DNA of 64,000 bases, from positions 7,076 through 71,075 of the forward strand of contig JAAUZC010000012.1 in NCBI GenBank assembly GCA_014804795.1, in the 5' to 3' direction. Below are positions 37,561 through 46,437 of the stretch, piece after piece. A program made the translations under genes and the position numbers. Positions within the stretch are counted from its first letter, which is position 1; each line of letters starts with the position of its first letter. The notes below the pieces were generated by a model, which saw only the letters and a list, made by a program, of their open reading frames with translations, did not search any database and had not been told where the DNA came from. The stretch is from Lachnospiraceae bacterium. GTDB lineage: Bacteria > Bacillota > Clostridia > Lachnospirales > Lachnospiraceae.

Positions 37561-39991
37561 TATCATTCTTGACGGAGGAATGGGCACCATGCTGCAGGCC
37601 GCAGGGCTTGGGCTGGGAGAGCGGCCGGACGTATTCGGGATGAAGCATCCGGATGTGGTGGAGTGCATTCAGCGCAGTTATGTGGAGGCAGGCAGTCGGA
37701 TATTGTATGCCAATACTTTCGGTACCAATGCTCATAAATTGGAAGGGACAGGCTATACGGTGGAAGAAGTCATATCTGCCAATATTGCCATTGCAAGAAA
37801 AGCTGCCGGCGGAAAGGCGAAGGTAGCATTGGACGTGGGTCCTATCGGGGAGCTGTTGGAGCCTCTCGGTATGTTGTCCTTTGAAAAGGCTTATGATATT
37901 TATGCACAGGTTGTAAAAGCAGGGGCTGCCAGCGGTGCAGATCTGATCATCTTTGAGACCATGACGGATTTATATGAAGTGAAAGCGGCAGTGCTGGCGG
38001 CGAAAGAAAACAGCACGCTTCCAATCTGGACGACCATGAGCTTTGAAGCTTCCGGGCGGACCTTCACGGGAACCACGGTGGCGTCGATGGCCTTGACGCT
38101 GACAGGGCTTTCGGTGGATGCGCTTGGTATCAACTGTTCTCTGGGACCGAAAGAACTGGTGCCTTTAGTAAAAGAACTGCGGCAGTGGACGGATCTGCCA
38201 ATCATCGTGAAGCCCAATGCCGGACTGCCGGATCCCGCTACGGGAGAATACAGCATGGGACCGGAAGAATTCGGACAGTGTATGGCGGAGTTTCCGAAGC
38301 TGGGGGCTTCCATCTTCGGCGGCTGCTGCGGGACAAACCCTGATTTTATCAGGGCACTGGCAAAATTGCCGGAGCGGGAGGATTTTGTCGGGACAGCGGT
38401 TCAGGAGGCAGAGAACGATATAACAGAAGTATGCCGCAAAGCGGACTGTCCGAGTGGGCAGAATACAGAGTATACGGGAAAAAGGAACCTTCGCCGCGGT
38501 GTCTGTTCGGCGGGACAGGTGGCGGAGTTTGGCGGACTTCAGGACTCGCCCCGGGTTCTTGTTGTCGGAGAGAGGATCAATCCTACAGGAAAGAAACGGT
38601 TTGCACAGGCGCTGCGGGACGGAGACATGAACTACATTATGGAGCGCGCCATCGAGCAGGCGGATGCCGGGGCTGATATTCTGGACATCAATGTGGGACT
38701 GCCGGGGATTGAAGAGGCGGAGATGATGACCCGGGTGGTCAAAGCAGTACAGAGTGTGGTATCTCTGCCGCTGCAGATTGATTCCTCCGATCCGGCAGCA
38801 ATTGAAGCGGGACTTCGTGCCTGCAACGGCAGGGCAATCGTGAATTCGGTGAATGGAGAGCCGGAAGTACTGGAAAAGATTCTTCCCATTGTAAAAAAAT
38901 ATGGTGCTGCAGTGGTGGGGCTCACTATGGACAAAGGCGGTATTCCCGAAACGGCGGAGGAAAGGATCGATATCGCAAAGCGGATCCTGGATGCGGCGTT
39001 AAATTACGGCATTCCCAAAGAAGATGTGCTGATTGATGCATTGACACTGACAATATCCGCCCAGCAAAAACAGGCGGCGGAAACGTTGAAAGCTGTGCGG
39101 CATATCCATGAAAAGATGGGACTGCATTGTGTGCTTGGCGTCAGCAATATTTCTTTCGGCCTGCCGGAGCGGTCTCATATTACGGCCAGCTTTTTGACGC
39201 AGGCCATGTGCTGCGGGCTGGATTTCCCGATCATCAATCCCAATCAGAAGGAGATCATGGATATGATCTTTTCCTATCGCGCGCTGTCCGGGGAAGATGT
39301 GGACTGTGCCGCCTATATTGAGCGGTTTGCTGGAGAAACATCTGAAAAAGTGACAACTGTGTCAGTTGCGGAAATGACCCTGGAAACGGCAGTATTAAAG
39401 GGATTAAAACAGGAAGTGGCAAACCTGACGGAAAAGTATCTGGAAACCATGTCCGAACTGGATGTTATCAATCAGAAGCTGATTCCGGCGTTGGATGTCG
39501 TGGGAGAAAGATATGAGAAACAACAGATCTTTTTGCCTCAGTTGATCAATGCGGCAAATGCCGCCTGCGCCGGGTTTGATCTGATCAAGGCGAGGATAGC
39601 GGGCAGAGGCGGAGAAAGCCTTTCCAAAGGAAAAATCATTCTGGCAACGGTGGAGGGCGATATCCATGATATCGGCAAGAATATTGTCCGGGTAGTGTTG
39701 GAAAACTATGGGTATCAGGTGATCGATCTGGGCAGAGACGTTCCGGTGCAGACCGTAGTGGAGGCAGTGCTGAAAGAAAAAGTGTCTCTCGTAGGACTTT
39801 CGGCGCTGATGACGACCACTGTTTCCTCCATGCAGAAGACGATTGCTGCATTGCGGGAGAGCGGACATCCCTGTAAAATCTTTGTGGGGGGAGCCGTACT
39901 GACAAAACAGTATGCCATGGAGATCGGCGCGGACTTTTATGCGAAGGACGCAAAGGCTTCTGCAGATATTGCGAAAGAAGTGCTGGGGTAG
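37550..39991 (+). CDS. metH: Cobalamin-dependent methionine synthase, lacking activation domain
   Basis: An 813-residue enzyme that methylates homocysteine from methyltetrahydrofolate through cobalamin. Homocysteine domain: LDGGMGTMLQAAG, INCSLGP, and GGCCGTNPDF zinc cysteines. Pterin domain: VVGERINPTGKKRF. Cobalamin domain: GDIHDIGKNI with the axial His, then IDLGRDVPV. A short poorly conserved linker (residues about 285-325) joins the first two. The usual C-terminal activation domain is absent and is encoded by the preceding gene. ATG 37550 sits 12 bases after AAGGAGG, a rather long spacing; upstream in-frame codons lie inside the other gene. Confidence 0.95.
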   Translation: MKNNIILDGGMGTMLQAAGLGLGERPDVFGMKHPDVVECIQRSYVEAGSRILYANTFGTNAHKLEGTGYTVEEVISANIAIARKAAGGKAKVALDVGPIGELLEPLGMLSFEKAYDIYAQVVKAGAASGADLIIFETMTDLYEVKAAVLAAKENSTLPIWTTMSFEASGRTFTGTTVASMALTLTGLSVDALGINCSLGPKELVPLVKELRQWTDLPIIVKPNAGLPDPATGEYSMGPEEFGQCMAEFPKLGASIFGGCCGTNPDFIRALAKLPEREDFVGTAVQEAENDITEVCRKADCPSGQNTEYTGKRNLRRGVCSAGQVAEFGGLQDSPRVLVVGERINPTGKKRFAQALRDGDMNYIMERAIEQADAGADILDINVGLPGIEEAEMMTRVVKAVQSVVSLPLQIDSSDPAAIEAGLRACNGRAIVNSVNGEPEVLEKILPIVKKYGAAVVGLTMDKGGIPETAEERIDIAKRILDAALNYGIPKEDVLIDALTLTISAQQKQAAETLKAVRHIHEKMGLHCVLGVSNISFGLPERSHITASFLTQAMCCGLDFPIINPNQKEIMDMIFSYRALSGEDVDCAAYIERFAGETSEKVTTVSVAEMTLETAVLKGLKQEVANLTEKYLETMSELDVINQKLIPALDVVGERYEKQQIFLPQLINAANAACAGFDLIKARIAGRGGESLSKGKIILATVEGDIHDIGKNIVRVVLENYGYQVIDLGRDVPVQTVVEAVLKEKVSLVGLSALMTTTVSSMQKTIAALRESGHPCKIFVGGAVLTKQYAMEIGADFYAKDAKASADIAKEVLG

Positions 39992-40131
39992 CGAAAAACC
40001 GCGCATCTGTCGTGTCACCGTTTTATTGCTTTACAAAACAGACGTTTTATCAATAGGATAGGCTTATAGCCATCCGGCAGGTTTTGGCTGCAGTGTATTG
40101 ATAGTGTGAAGAAATAAGAAGGAGGCAGACT

Positions 40132-40980
40132 ATGGAATTTGGAGCTTTTCTACGTGTGTTAAGGGAAGAAAAAGGAATGACGCAGCAGTCTTTGGCGGAT
40201 CGTCTCTATGTTACAAGGCAGGCGGTTTCGCGATGGGAATGCGGTGCAAGATATCCCGATGTTTTAACGACAAAAAAACTGGCGGAAATCTTTGAAGTTT
40301 CTATCGATGAACTGGTGTCGGGGGAAGAGCTTAAAAAAGATGTGGATGCACAGCCGGTATTAGACAAACCTGTCACGAATTTTATCCAGACAGCGCTCTA
40401 TGCGGCAGGCTTTACAGCATATTTTATGAAATCTGTTTTTGCGGTTCAAAGCTTTTATCCTGACCCGGCGCTTTCACATACGCCGGCGGGGCAGATCGGT
40501 GTTGTAGATATCATATCGGCTGTTGTTATATGGATCAACTGCATTGCGCTTGCAGCAGGCTTATATTATTCTTTGAAAAATAAACTTTCGCCTGTAAAAA
40601 TTGCGGTGATCATGAGTACGTTTTTCTGGCTTGAGTTGCTGCGTATCATCATAACCTGGATCAATATGAACCTCACCGGAACAGGGTATATGGGAATCGG
40701 CGGTGTGATGGAGGTGTTTTATTACAGTGCCGTGGTCTGCGCGATTTTGTGGTATTTCCTGAAAGGCGGGCAATATCTGCGATTTGTGATCTATTTGTCG
40801 GCAGTGTTTCAGACTTACAGGATAGCGCGGATGGTGCAGATGGGGATGATGTATTACACGGATCTGGGTTTTGTAACACGTACCGTATCCTGCATCGGGC
40901 TGGCGGTTTGGGTGATCCTCTCGGTATACCAGACAGTGGCGCTGCAGAAAAAACGGATGCGGGGAGTCGTCATAAAATAA
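40132..40980 (+). CDS. XRE-family HTH regulator with membrane domain
   Basis: A 282-residue protein. The N-terminal 65 residues form a Cro/CI-like helix-turn-helix (MTQQSLADRLYVTRQAVSRW, then FEVSIDELVSGE). The remainder has about five hydrophobic segments (near residues 85-270). Membrane-bound XRE regulators of this form are common in clostridia. The signal and targets are unknown, and no partner gene is adjacent. Ribosome site AAGGAGG. Confidence 0.88.
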   Translation: MEFGAFLRVLREEKGMTQQSLADRLYVTRQAVSRWECGARYPDVLTTKKLAEIFEVSIDELVSGEELKKDVDAQPVLDKPVTNFIQTALYAAGFTAYFMKSVFAVQSFYPDPALSHTPAGQIGVVDIISAVVIWINCIALAAGLYYSLKNKLSPVKIAVIMSTFFWLELLRIIITWINMNLTGTGYMGIGGVMEVFYYSAVVCAILWYFLKGGQYLRFVIYLSAVFQTYRIARMVQMGMMYYTDLGFVTRTVSCIGLAVWVILSVYQTVALQKKRMRGVVIK

Positions 40981-40988
40981 ACAAAAAG

Positions 40989-41023
40989 ACTGCCGTATTG
41001 ACAATGATCAATGCGGCAGTTTT
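40989..41023 (+). terminator. Intrinsic terminator after HTH gene
   Basis: A 13-bp stem with one G-T pair (40989-41001 with 41008-41020, loop CAATGA) followed by TTTT. Confidence 0.8.
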
Positions 41024-41069
41024 ATGCAGATTTTCTGCATTTCATTCCTATTCAGTTTTTAAGTAAAAA

Positions 41070-41384
41070 TCAATTGGTTGCAGCGAGGCCAATCAGGGTT
41101 CTTTTTGTATCAAACGTGTAGATGTTGTCCGGTGTCTGGTTTAACAGTTCCTTATACCACTTACTGTACTTATACATCCGGTAGGTAGTGCTGAGCTTTG
41201 AGAGCCGCTCTGGATCCTTCAGGCGTACGGTAAAAGCGGCGCGCTCCTCCCTGGACATATCTGTGTAATCCAGATAAGAAATCTGTAATTCAGTAAGAGG
41301 CGCCTCACACCTTGGACAGGACATTTTATGCCCGTTTAACATATGAACCTTTTGGCAACGCTTACAATAATGCATGTACATCAT
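41070..41384 (-). CDS. Small zinc-ribbon-like protein
   Basis: About 104 residues. Two CxxC pairs, YCKRCQ and SCPRCEAP, near the N-terminus suggest a zinc ribbon. The rest is helical and charged (MSREERAAFTVRLKD, YKYSKWYKELL). ATG 41384 follows AAGGGGAA. I do not recognise a function. It has its own putative promoter and stands between the HTH regulator and the surface locus. Confidence 0.75.
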   Translation of the reverse strand: MMYMHYCKRCQKVHMLNGHKMSCPRCEAPLTELQISYLDYTDMSREERAAFTVRLKDPERLSKLSTTYRMYKYSKWYKELLNQTPDNIYTFDTKRTLIGLAATN

Positions 41385-41430
41385 GAAAAATTCCCCTTTT
41401 TTCAAAAAAATATTGTAATACGTTAGTTAA

Positions 41431-41459
41431 ATTTTGGCAGTATTTGCCACAAAAGTCAA
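41431..41459 (-). promoter_or_regulatory. Candidate promoter for zinc-ribbon gene
   Basis: Minus strand: TTGACT (41454-41459), 17 bp, CAAAAT (41431-41436), 47 bp before the ATG. Confidence 0.4.
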
Positions 41460-41516
41460 TAGTTTTTCTTTTTTTTCATCGACAAAATGCAAACTTTTGG
41501 AAGTTGTGGAGAATCC

Positions 41517-41545
41517 TTGAATTAGTATGAAAAAGATGCTACAAT
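41517..41545 (+). promoter_or_regulatory. Promoter of the surface polysaccharide locus (first lysozyme)
   Basis: TTGAAT (41517-41522), 17 bp, TACAAT (41540-41545), 63 bp before the ATG. Confidence 0.65.
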
Positions 41546-41608
41546 ATAACAGATATTGCGCAGAATAAAGTATGGTTTATTACAAAAAACAGAAAGGTTA
41601 CATAATAT

Positions 41609-44194
41609 ATGAGTATGTTTGGAAAAGGGAAGAAGCATAAAAAGAGCAAAAAACAGGATTATCAGGAAAGAAGAAGGCAATTTTCTGAGATAGATGATTA
41701 CGAAGAGGAATATGATGACTATGAGTACTACGGGGAGGAAGAGACCGAGGAATATTATGAGGATGAAGAGCCTGTAGAATCCGAAGAGTATTATGAAGAA
41801 GAATATTACGGGGAGGAAGAGTCTGTAGAGCCTGAAGAGTACTATGAGGAGGAAGAGTCTGTAGAGGACGAAGAAGAGTATTACAGTGACGATGCGGACG
41901 AGGATCTCTACTATGCAGAAGACGAAGAGTATGAGGACGATGAGGAGTACGAGGATGATTTTGTGCCTTACCGGAAGAAAAAGGATGCGGGCGGCATGCT
42001 TCTTGCTTTTCGTAACCTTCCCTTGATTGATAAAGTGCTCGCATTTACAGGCGCGGCAGTACTGATGATCGCGGTGGTGACAGGCATTGTTTTCATCACA
42101 GCAAAGAAAGAAGACAAGGCTCTGGAAGCTTTTGCGGAAGTAGGGACTTCTCTGACAGGGGTTGATATTATCGGCGAGAGCGGCCTGCTTGCGGTAGCTG
42201 ATGCCCAGCTTGCGAAAGAAGCGGCGGCGGAAATTGTGGCGGAAGAACCTGAAGTTGTGGAAGAAGAAACGGTAGAAGAAGGTATCGATGTCTCCGTGAA
42301 GATGACATCGATCGTAAAGGATTTAAAAGTTAAATTTGTCAATACAAAAACCGACAAGCTGATACAAAATGTACCCTTTGAGGTGGAGGTGACGACTCCC
42401 TCCAAAAAGACAGAGACATGGACGGATAAAGATAAGGACGGCGTGATTTATAAGGAGAACATCGAAGCCGGTACTTATAAAGTGAAAATGCTGGAACTGG
42501 CGGGGTATGATGAGTACACATTCTCCACGGAGGTTTACAGTGTAGAAGTAAAAGCGGCTATTGACTATAAAAAAGTGGATGTCAAGGAAGAAATAAAGAC
42601 AGAGGCGGAAGTCAATGCGGCGGCGGAAGATACGGCGATTGCTGAAATAGTGGAGGAGTCCAGGCTGACAGATACGGTACCTTTCGTGGCGTCTACTAAG
42701 TCAGACGAAAGTGAACCCACTTATCAGGAGATAGATAAGAAAGATGTCATGGAGCCCGGAACAACTGCTTCGGCCCGGACAACAGATTATTATATGATGG
42801 CGGCGACTGTCAGCGGCAATGATCCGAAGCCCGTGCTCAAGCTTTCTCTGAAAGATGCCAGCGTAGAAGTGGGAAAAACGGTTGGCATAAGTATTGATAA
42901 AAATGAATATGTCAATACCATCCAATGGTCTTCCGATAAGAATTCCGTGGCAACAGTAAACAGCTCAGGAACTGTCACCGGTGTGGCGGAAGGCACAGCA
43001 ACGATTACTGCAATAGGAACTCATACAAAGACAGGCACTACAGTAAAAGCGTCCTGCAAAGTTACCGTGACAGCAGAGCCGGGTATTACACTGGATAAAG
43101 CATCTCCCATAGAGGTACCGATCAAAAAGACGGCGGACATCAAAGTGACAACTGTGCCGGGCAATGCGGTAATACAGTCAGTAACTTCGGCAAAACCGGC
43201 AATTGCGACGGTAACATTTAAGGATAAAACGGTGACTGTGACCGGTGTGGCTGTCGGTGAAACGGAAATCACCGTGAAATGCAGCAATGGAAAAGAAGCA
43301 AAACTTACCGTAAAAGTAGTAAACGGCTACGAAAACGATACGACATCGCTTTTGAAAGATAAAGAGGGTAATCAGGTGTTTGTGCAGGAAAACGGCAAAT
43401 ACCGGAAGGCTGTATATGCAGATTACTATAAGTTTGATAAGTTCTGGATTGAAATGTCGGAAATCCTGTATACAGGCTGGCAGAATATTAACGGTAAGAC
43501 CTATTACTATCTGTCAGATCATAAATATGTGACAGGAGAACAGGTTATTCAGGGTGCAAAATATATGTTTGCCAGCGACGGCAGCCTTGTGACAAGTTCC
43601 GGTACATTCGGTATCGATGTTTCCAAGTGGAACGGCGATATCGACTGGAACAGCGTAAAATCTTCCGGTGCATCCTATGCCATCATCCGGTGCGGCTACC
43701 GCGGTTCTTCAACAGGAGCGCTGATCACAGATCCTAAGTTTGCGGCAAATATCGCCGGAGCAAATGCGGCCGGCCTGAAAGTAGGAGTATACTTCTTTAC
43801 ACAGGCAGTCAATGAGAAAGAGGCTGTGGAAGAAGCGTCCATGGTGCTCGATCTGGTGAGAAATTATAAGATATCCTATCCTATCTTTTTGGATGTGGAG
43901 AGCAGCGGCGGCAGGGCAGACGGTATTGATATAGGGACACGTACAGCAGTCTGCAAAGCTTTCTGTGCGACGATTCAGAATTCGGGCTATGCAGCAGGTA
44001 TCTATGCAAATAAGAACTGGTTAAATACCAAGATCGATGCGGGTGCGCTGGGAGCTTATAAAATCTGGCTGGCACAGTATGCGGCAGCGCCTACTTACAA
44101 CGGAAGATATAATTTGTGGCAGTACAGCTCTAAAGGTTCTATTCCGGGCATCAAGGGAAATGTAGATCTGAACCTGAGTTATTTGGGGTACTAA
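41609..44194 (+). CDS. Cell-surface GH25 lysozyme with acidic N-terminus, Ig-like and choline-binding-like repeats
   Basis: An 861-residue membrane-anchored protein. Order: basic tip; strongly acidic Glu/Tyr-rich cytoplasmic region (about 25-118); one membrane helix (about 140-165); SpaA-like beta-domain with TDKDKDGVIYKENIEAGTYK (about 225-315); Ser/Thr-rich linker; two bacterial Ig-like (Big_2) repeats (about 410-570, IQWSSDKNSVATVN and GVAEGTATITA); one choline-binding-type repeat (GWQNINGKTYYYLSDHKYV); and a C-terminal GH25 muramidase (about 667-861: [10 protein letters not shown], acidic pair in FLDVESSGG, LWQYSSKG). It should cut peptidoglycan outside the cell. A smaller paralogue is encoded at 46427-47761. 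Confidence 0.93.
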   Translation: MSMFGKGKKHKKSKKQDYQERRRQFSEIDDYEEEYDDYEYYGEEETEEYYEDEEPVESEEYYEEEYYGEEESVEPEEYYEEEESVEDEEEYYSDDADEDLYYAEDEEYEDDEEYEDDFVPYRKKKDAGGMLLAFRNLPLIDKVLAFTGAAVLMIAVVTGIVFITAKKEDKALEAFAEVGTSLTGVDIIGESGLLAVADAQLAKEAAAEIVAEEPEVVEEETVEEGIDVSVKMTSIVKDLKVKFVNTKTDKLIQNVPFEVEVTTPSKKTETWTDKDKDGVIYKENIEAGTYKVKMLELAGYDEYTFSTEVYSVEVKAAIDYKKVDVKEEIKTEAEVNAAAEDTAIAEIVEESRLTDTVPFVASTKSDESEPTYQEIDKKDVMEPGTTASARTTDYYMMAATVSGNDPKPVLKLSLKDASVEVGKTVGISIDKNEYVNTIQWSSDKNSVATVNSSGTVTGVAEGTATITAIGTHTKTGTTVKASCKVTVTAEPGITLDKASPIEVPIKKTADIKVTTVPGNAVIQSVTSAKPAIATVTFKDKTVTVTGVAVGETEITVKCSNGKEAKLTVKVVNGYENDTTSLLKDKEGNQVFVQENGKYRKAVYADYYKFDKFWIEMSEILYTGWQNINGKTYYYLSDHKYVTGEQVIQGAKYMFASDGSLVTSSGTFGIDVSKWNGDIDWNSVKSSGASYAIIRCGYRGSSTGALITDPKFAANIAGANAAGLKVGVYFFTQAVNEKEAVEEASMVLDLVRNYKISYPIFLDVESSGGRADGIDIGTRTAVCKAFCATIQNSGYAAGIYANKNWLNTKIDAGALGAYKIWLAQYAAAPTYNGRYNLWQYSSKGSIPGIKGNVDLNLSYLGY

Positions 44195-44228
44195 AAACAG
44201 CGAAATTGGCGACAGGAGGAAAATGGAG

Positions 44229-45311
44229 ATGAGAACATATCTGGTAACAGGCGGCGCCGGTTTTATTGGTTCCAACTATATTCATTACATGTTTAAAAAG
44301 TACGACAACGAAATCCGCATCATCAATGTGGACGCCCTGACCTATGCGGGAAATCTGGAGAATCTGCGGGATGTTGAGAGGCGTGACAATTATATGTTTG
44401 TCAAAGCGGATATCTGCGATAAGGAAGCAATCGGAAAGATATTTGCGGAGAATGATATTGACAGAGTTGTTCATTTTGCGGCGGAGAGTCATGTGGACAG
44501 AAGCATTAAGGAGCCGGAAGTATTTGTAAAAACCAACGTTCTGGGAACGGCGGTAATGTTAAACTGTGCGAAAGATGCATGGGAAAATCCGGATGGAAGC
44601 TATAAAGAGGGTAAAAAGTTCCTGCATGTTTCTACAGATGAGGTATATGGTTCTCTGGAAAATGACGGGGAATATTTCTATGAAACAACACCCTATGCAC
44701 CCCACAGTCCTTATTCCGCGAGCAAGGCGAGCTCGGATATGCTTGTGAAGGCTTATATGGATACGTACAAATTCCCTGCCAACATCACAAACTGTTCCAA
44801 TAACTATGGTCCATACCAGTTCCCGGAGAAGCTGATTCCGCTGATCATCAACAATGCATTGCAGGGAAAAAAGCTGCCGGTATACGGTGACGGAAAGAAT
44901 GTCAGGGATTGGCTCTATGTGGAAGATCATGCGAAAGCAATCGATATGGTGCAGGAGCAGGGAAGGCTTTTTGAGACATACAACATCGGCGGCCATAACG
45001 AAAAACAGAATATTGAAATTGTAAATATTATTATTGAAACGCTGCAGGAAATGCTGCCGGAGAAAGATCCGAGAAAAGCGCTTGTGAGCAAGGATCTGAT
45101 CACTTATGTGGAAGACAGAAAAGGGCATGACAGACGTTATGCGATCGCTCCGGATAAGATCAGGGGTGAGATCGGCTGGGAGCCGGAGACAATGTTCAAA
45201 GAAGGCATCCGCAAGACTATTGCGTGGTTTTTTGAGCATGAAGACTGGATGAAGAATGTGACAAGCGGCAGCTATCAGAAATATTATGAAGAAATGTATC
45301 ATATAAAATGA
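44229..45311 (+). CDS. rfbB: dTDP-glucose 4,6-dehydratase
   Basis: A 360-residue extended short-chain dehydrogenase that converts dTDP-glucose to dTDP-4-keto-6-deoxyglucose, the second step of dTDP-rhamnose synthesis. NAD motif TGGAGFIGSNY, catalytic STDEVYGS and YSASKASSD (Tyr-x-x-x-Lys), and NCSNNYGPYQFPEKLIP are diagnostic. AGGAGG lies nine bases before ATG 44229 and only three before ATG 44223, so the later one is favoured. It follows the first lysozyme gene closely. Confidence 0.95.
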   Translation: MRTYLVTGGAGFIGSNYIHYMFKKYDNEIRIINVDALTYAGNLENLRDVERRDNYMFVKADICDKEAIGKIFAENDIDRVVHFAAESHVDRSIKEPEVFVKTNVLGTAVMLNCAKDAWENPDGSYKEGKKFLHVSTDEVYGSLENDGEYFYETTPYAPHSPYSASKASSDMLVKAYMDTYKFPANITNCSNNYGPYQFPEKLIPLIINNALQGKKLPVYGDGKNVRDWLYVEDHAKAIDMVQEQGRLFETYNIGGHNEKQNIEIVNIIIETLQEMLPEKDPRKALVSKDLITYVEDRKGHDRRYAIAPDKIRGEIGWEPETMFKEGIRKTIAWFFEHEDWMKNVTSGSYQKYYEEMYHIK

Positions 45312-45324
45312 TATGGCTGGCAAC

Positions 45325-45559
45325 GCTTATGCGGAACCGGAAAAACAGTATCAGTCTGGGAGATGCACAGGACAATTTACAGGTGTAAAGCAACTGGAAA
45401 TTTGTCCTCCGGTATTGTGCATCGGAAGGACTGATGCGGAACCGGAATAGAAAACAGCATAAGCGCGGACAGTGCACAAGACGATTTACAGACGAGGAGC
45501 GTCTGGAAATCTGTCTTCCGCTATCGTGTACTGGCAGTGCTTATGCGGAACCGGAATAG
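45325..45559 (+). repeat. Two tandem palindromic repeats with covarying stems, plus partial third copy
   Basis: Three copies of ATGCGGAACCGGAA (starting 45329, 45434, 45543) are spaced 105 and 109 bp. Between them lie two long imperfect hairpins. Basal stems: ATCAGTC/GACTGAT (45350-45356, 45429-45435) in unit 1 and CATAAGC/GCTTATG (45458-45464, 45539-45545) in unit 2. Middle stems: GATGCACA/TGTGCATC and CAGTGCAC/GTGTACTG. Apical stems: GGACAATTT/AAATTTGTCC and AGACGATTT/AAATCTGTCT. The units differ in sequence yet keep pairing. The array fills the gap between rfbB and rfbA and runs into the rfbA ribosome site. Confidence 0.8.
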
Positions 45560-45567
45560 GAGGAATC

Positions 45568-46437
45568 ATGAAAGGTATCATACTTGCGGGCGGTTCGGGG
45601 ACAAGGCTCTATCCGCTGACAAAAGCTATTTCAAAACAGATCATGCCGGTCTATGACAAGCCGATGATCTATTATCCGCTATCGACATTGATGCTGGCGG
45701 GTATCCGGGAAATACTGATCATTTCAACGCCGAGGGATCTGCCGGTATTTCAGGAACTGTTCGGAACGGGCGAGCAGCTTGGGCTTAGCTTTTCCTATGC
45801 GGTACAGGAAGTGCCCAGAGGACTGGCGGATGCTTTTCTGATCGGGGAAAAATTTATCGGAGGGGACCCGGTAGCGCTTGTACTCGGCGATAATATTTTT
45901 TACGGGCAGAGCTTCTCAAAGCTTTTGCTGCAGGTTGCGTCGAGAAAAAAGGGCGCTACGATTTTCGGGTATTACGTGAGAGACCCGAGAGAATACGGCG
46001 TGGTGGAATTTGATGAGGACGGTAAAGCGCTCTCCATTGAGGAAAAGCCGGAGAAGCCAAAAAGCAATTATGCTGTGCCGGGACTTTATTTTTACGATAA
46101 CGATGTGGTGGAGATCGCAAAAAATGTAAAACCCTCCGGCAGGGGAGAGATTGAGATCACCAGTGTTAACAACGCTTATCTGGAGCGCGGCGATCTGCGG
46201 GTGGAAAAGATGGGGCGCGGGTTTGCCTGGCTGGATACGGGAAATCATGATTCGCTGCTTGATGCATCAGACTTCGTGGCGGCGTTCCAGAAAAGACAGG
46301 GGTTATATGTCTCCTGCATTGAGGAGATTGCCTATAAGAGGGGGTTTATTACAAAGGAGCAGCTTCTTGTGCTGGCGGAGCCGCTTCTTAAAACAGATTA
46401 CGGAAAATATCTGACAGAGGTTGCGAATGGACTCTAA
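45568..46437 (+). CDS. rfbA: Glucose-1-phosphate thymidylyltransferase
   Basis: A 289-residue nucleotidyltransferase that makes dTDP-glucose from glucose-1-phosphate and dTTP, the first dTDP-rhamnose step. The signature [20 protein letters not shown] is at the N-terminus, then [35 protein letters not shown] and [23 protein letters not shown] 45568 has AGGAGG four bases upstream; an in-frame extension from 45472 runs through the repeat array and is rejected. The 3' end overlaps the second lysozyme gene by 11 bp. Confidence 0.96.
   Translation: MKGIILAGGSGTRLYPLTKAISKQIMPVYDKPMIYYPLSTLMLAGIREILIISTPRDLPVFQELFGTGEQLGLSFSYAVQEVPRGLADAFLIGEKFIGGDPVALVLGDNIFYGQSFSKLLLQVASRKKGATIFGYYVRDPREYGVVEFDEDGKALSIEEKPEKPKSNYAVPGLYFYDNDVVEIAKNVKPSGRGEIEITSVNNAYLERGDLRVEKMGRGFAWLDTGNHDSLLDASDFVAAFQKRQGLYVSCIEEIAYKRGFITKEQLLVLAEPLLKTDYGKYLTEVANGL

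Noticed and set aside
45325-45559. CRISPR array
   Set aside because: Only three short copies with about 105-bp spacing, and the intervening parts are themselves related palindromes; no cas genes.
45472-45567. N-terminal extension of RfbA by 32 codons
   Set aside because: It would be read through the palindromic repeat; the conserved protein starts at 45568 with AGGAGG directly upstream.
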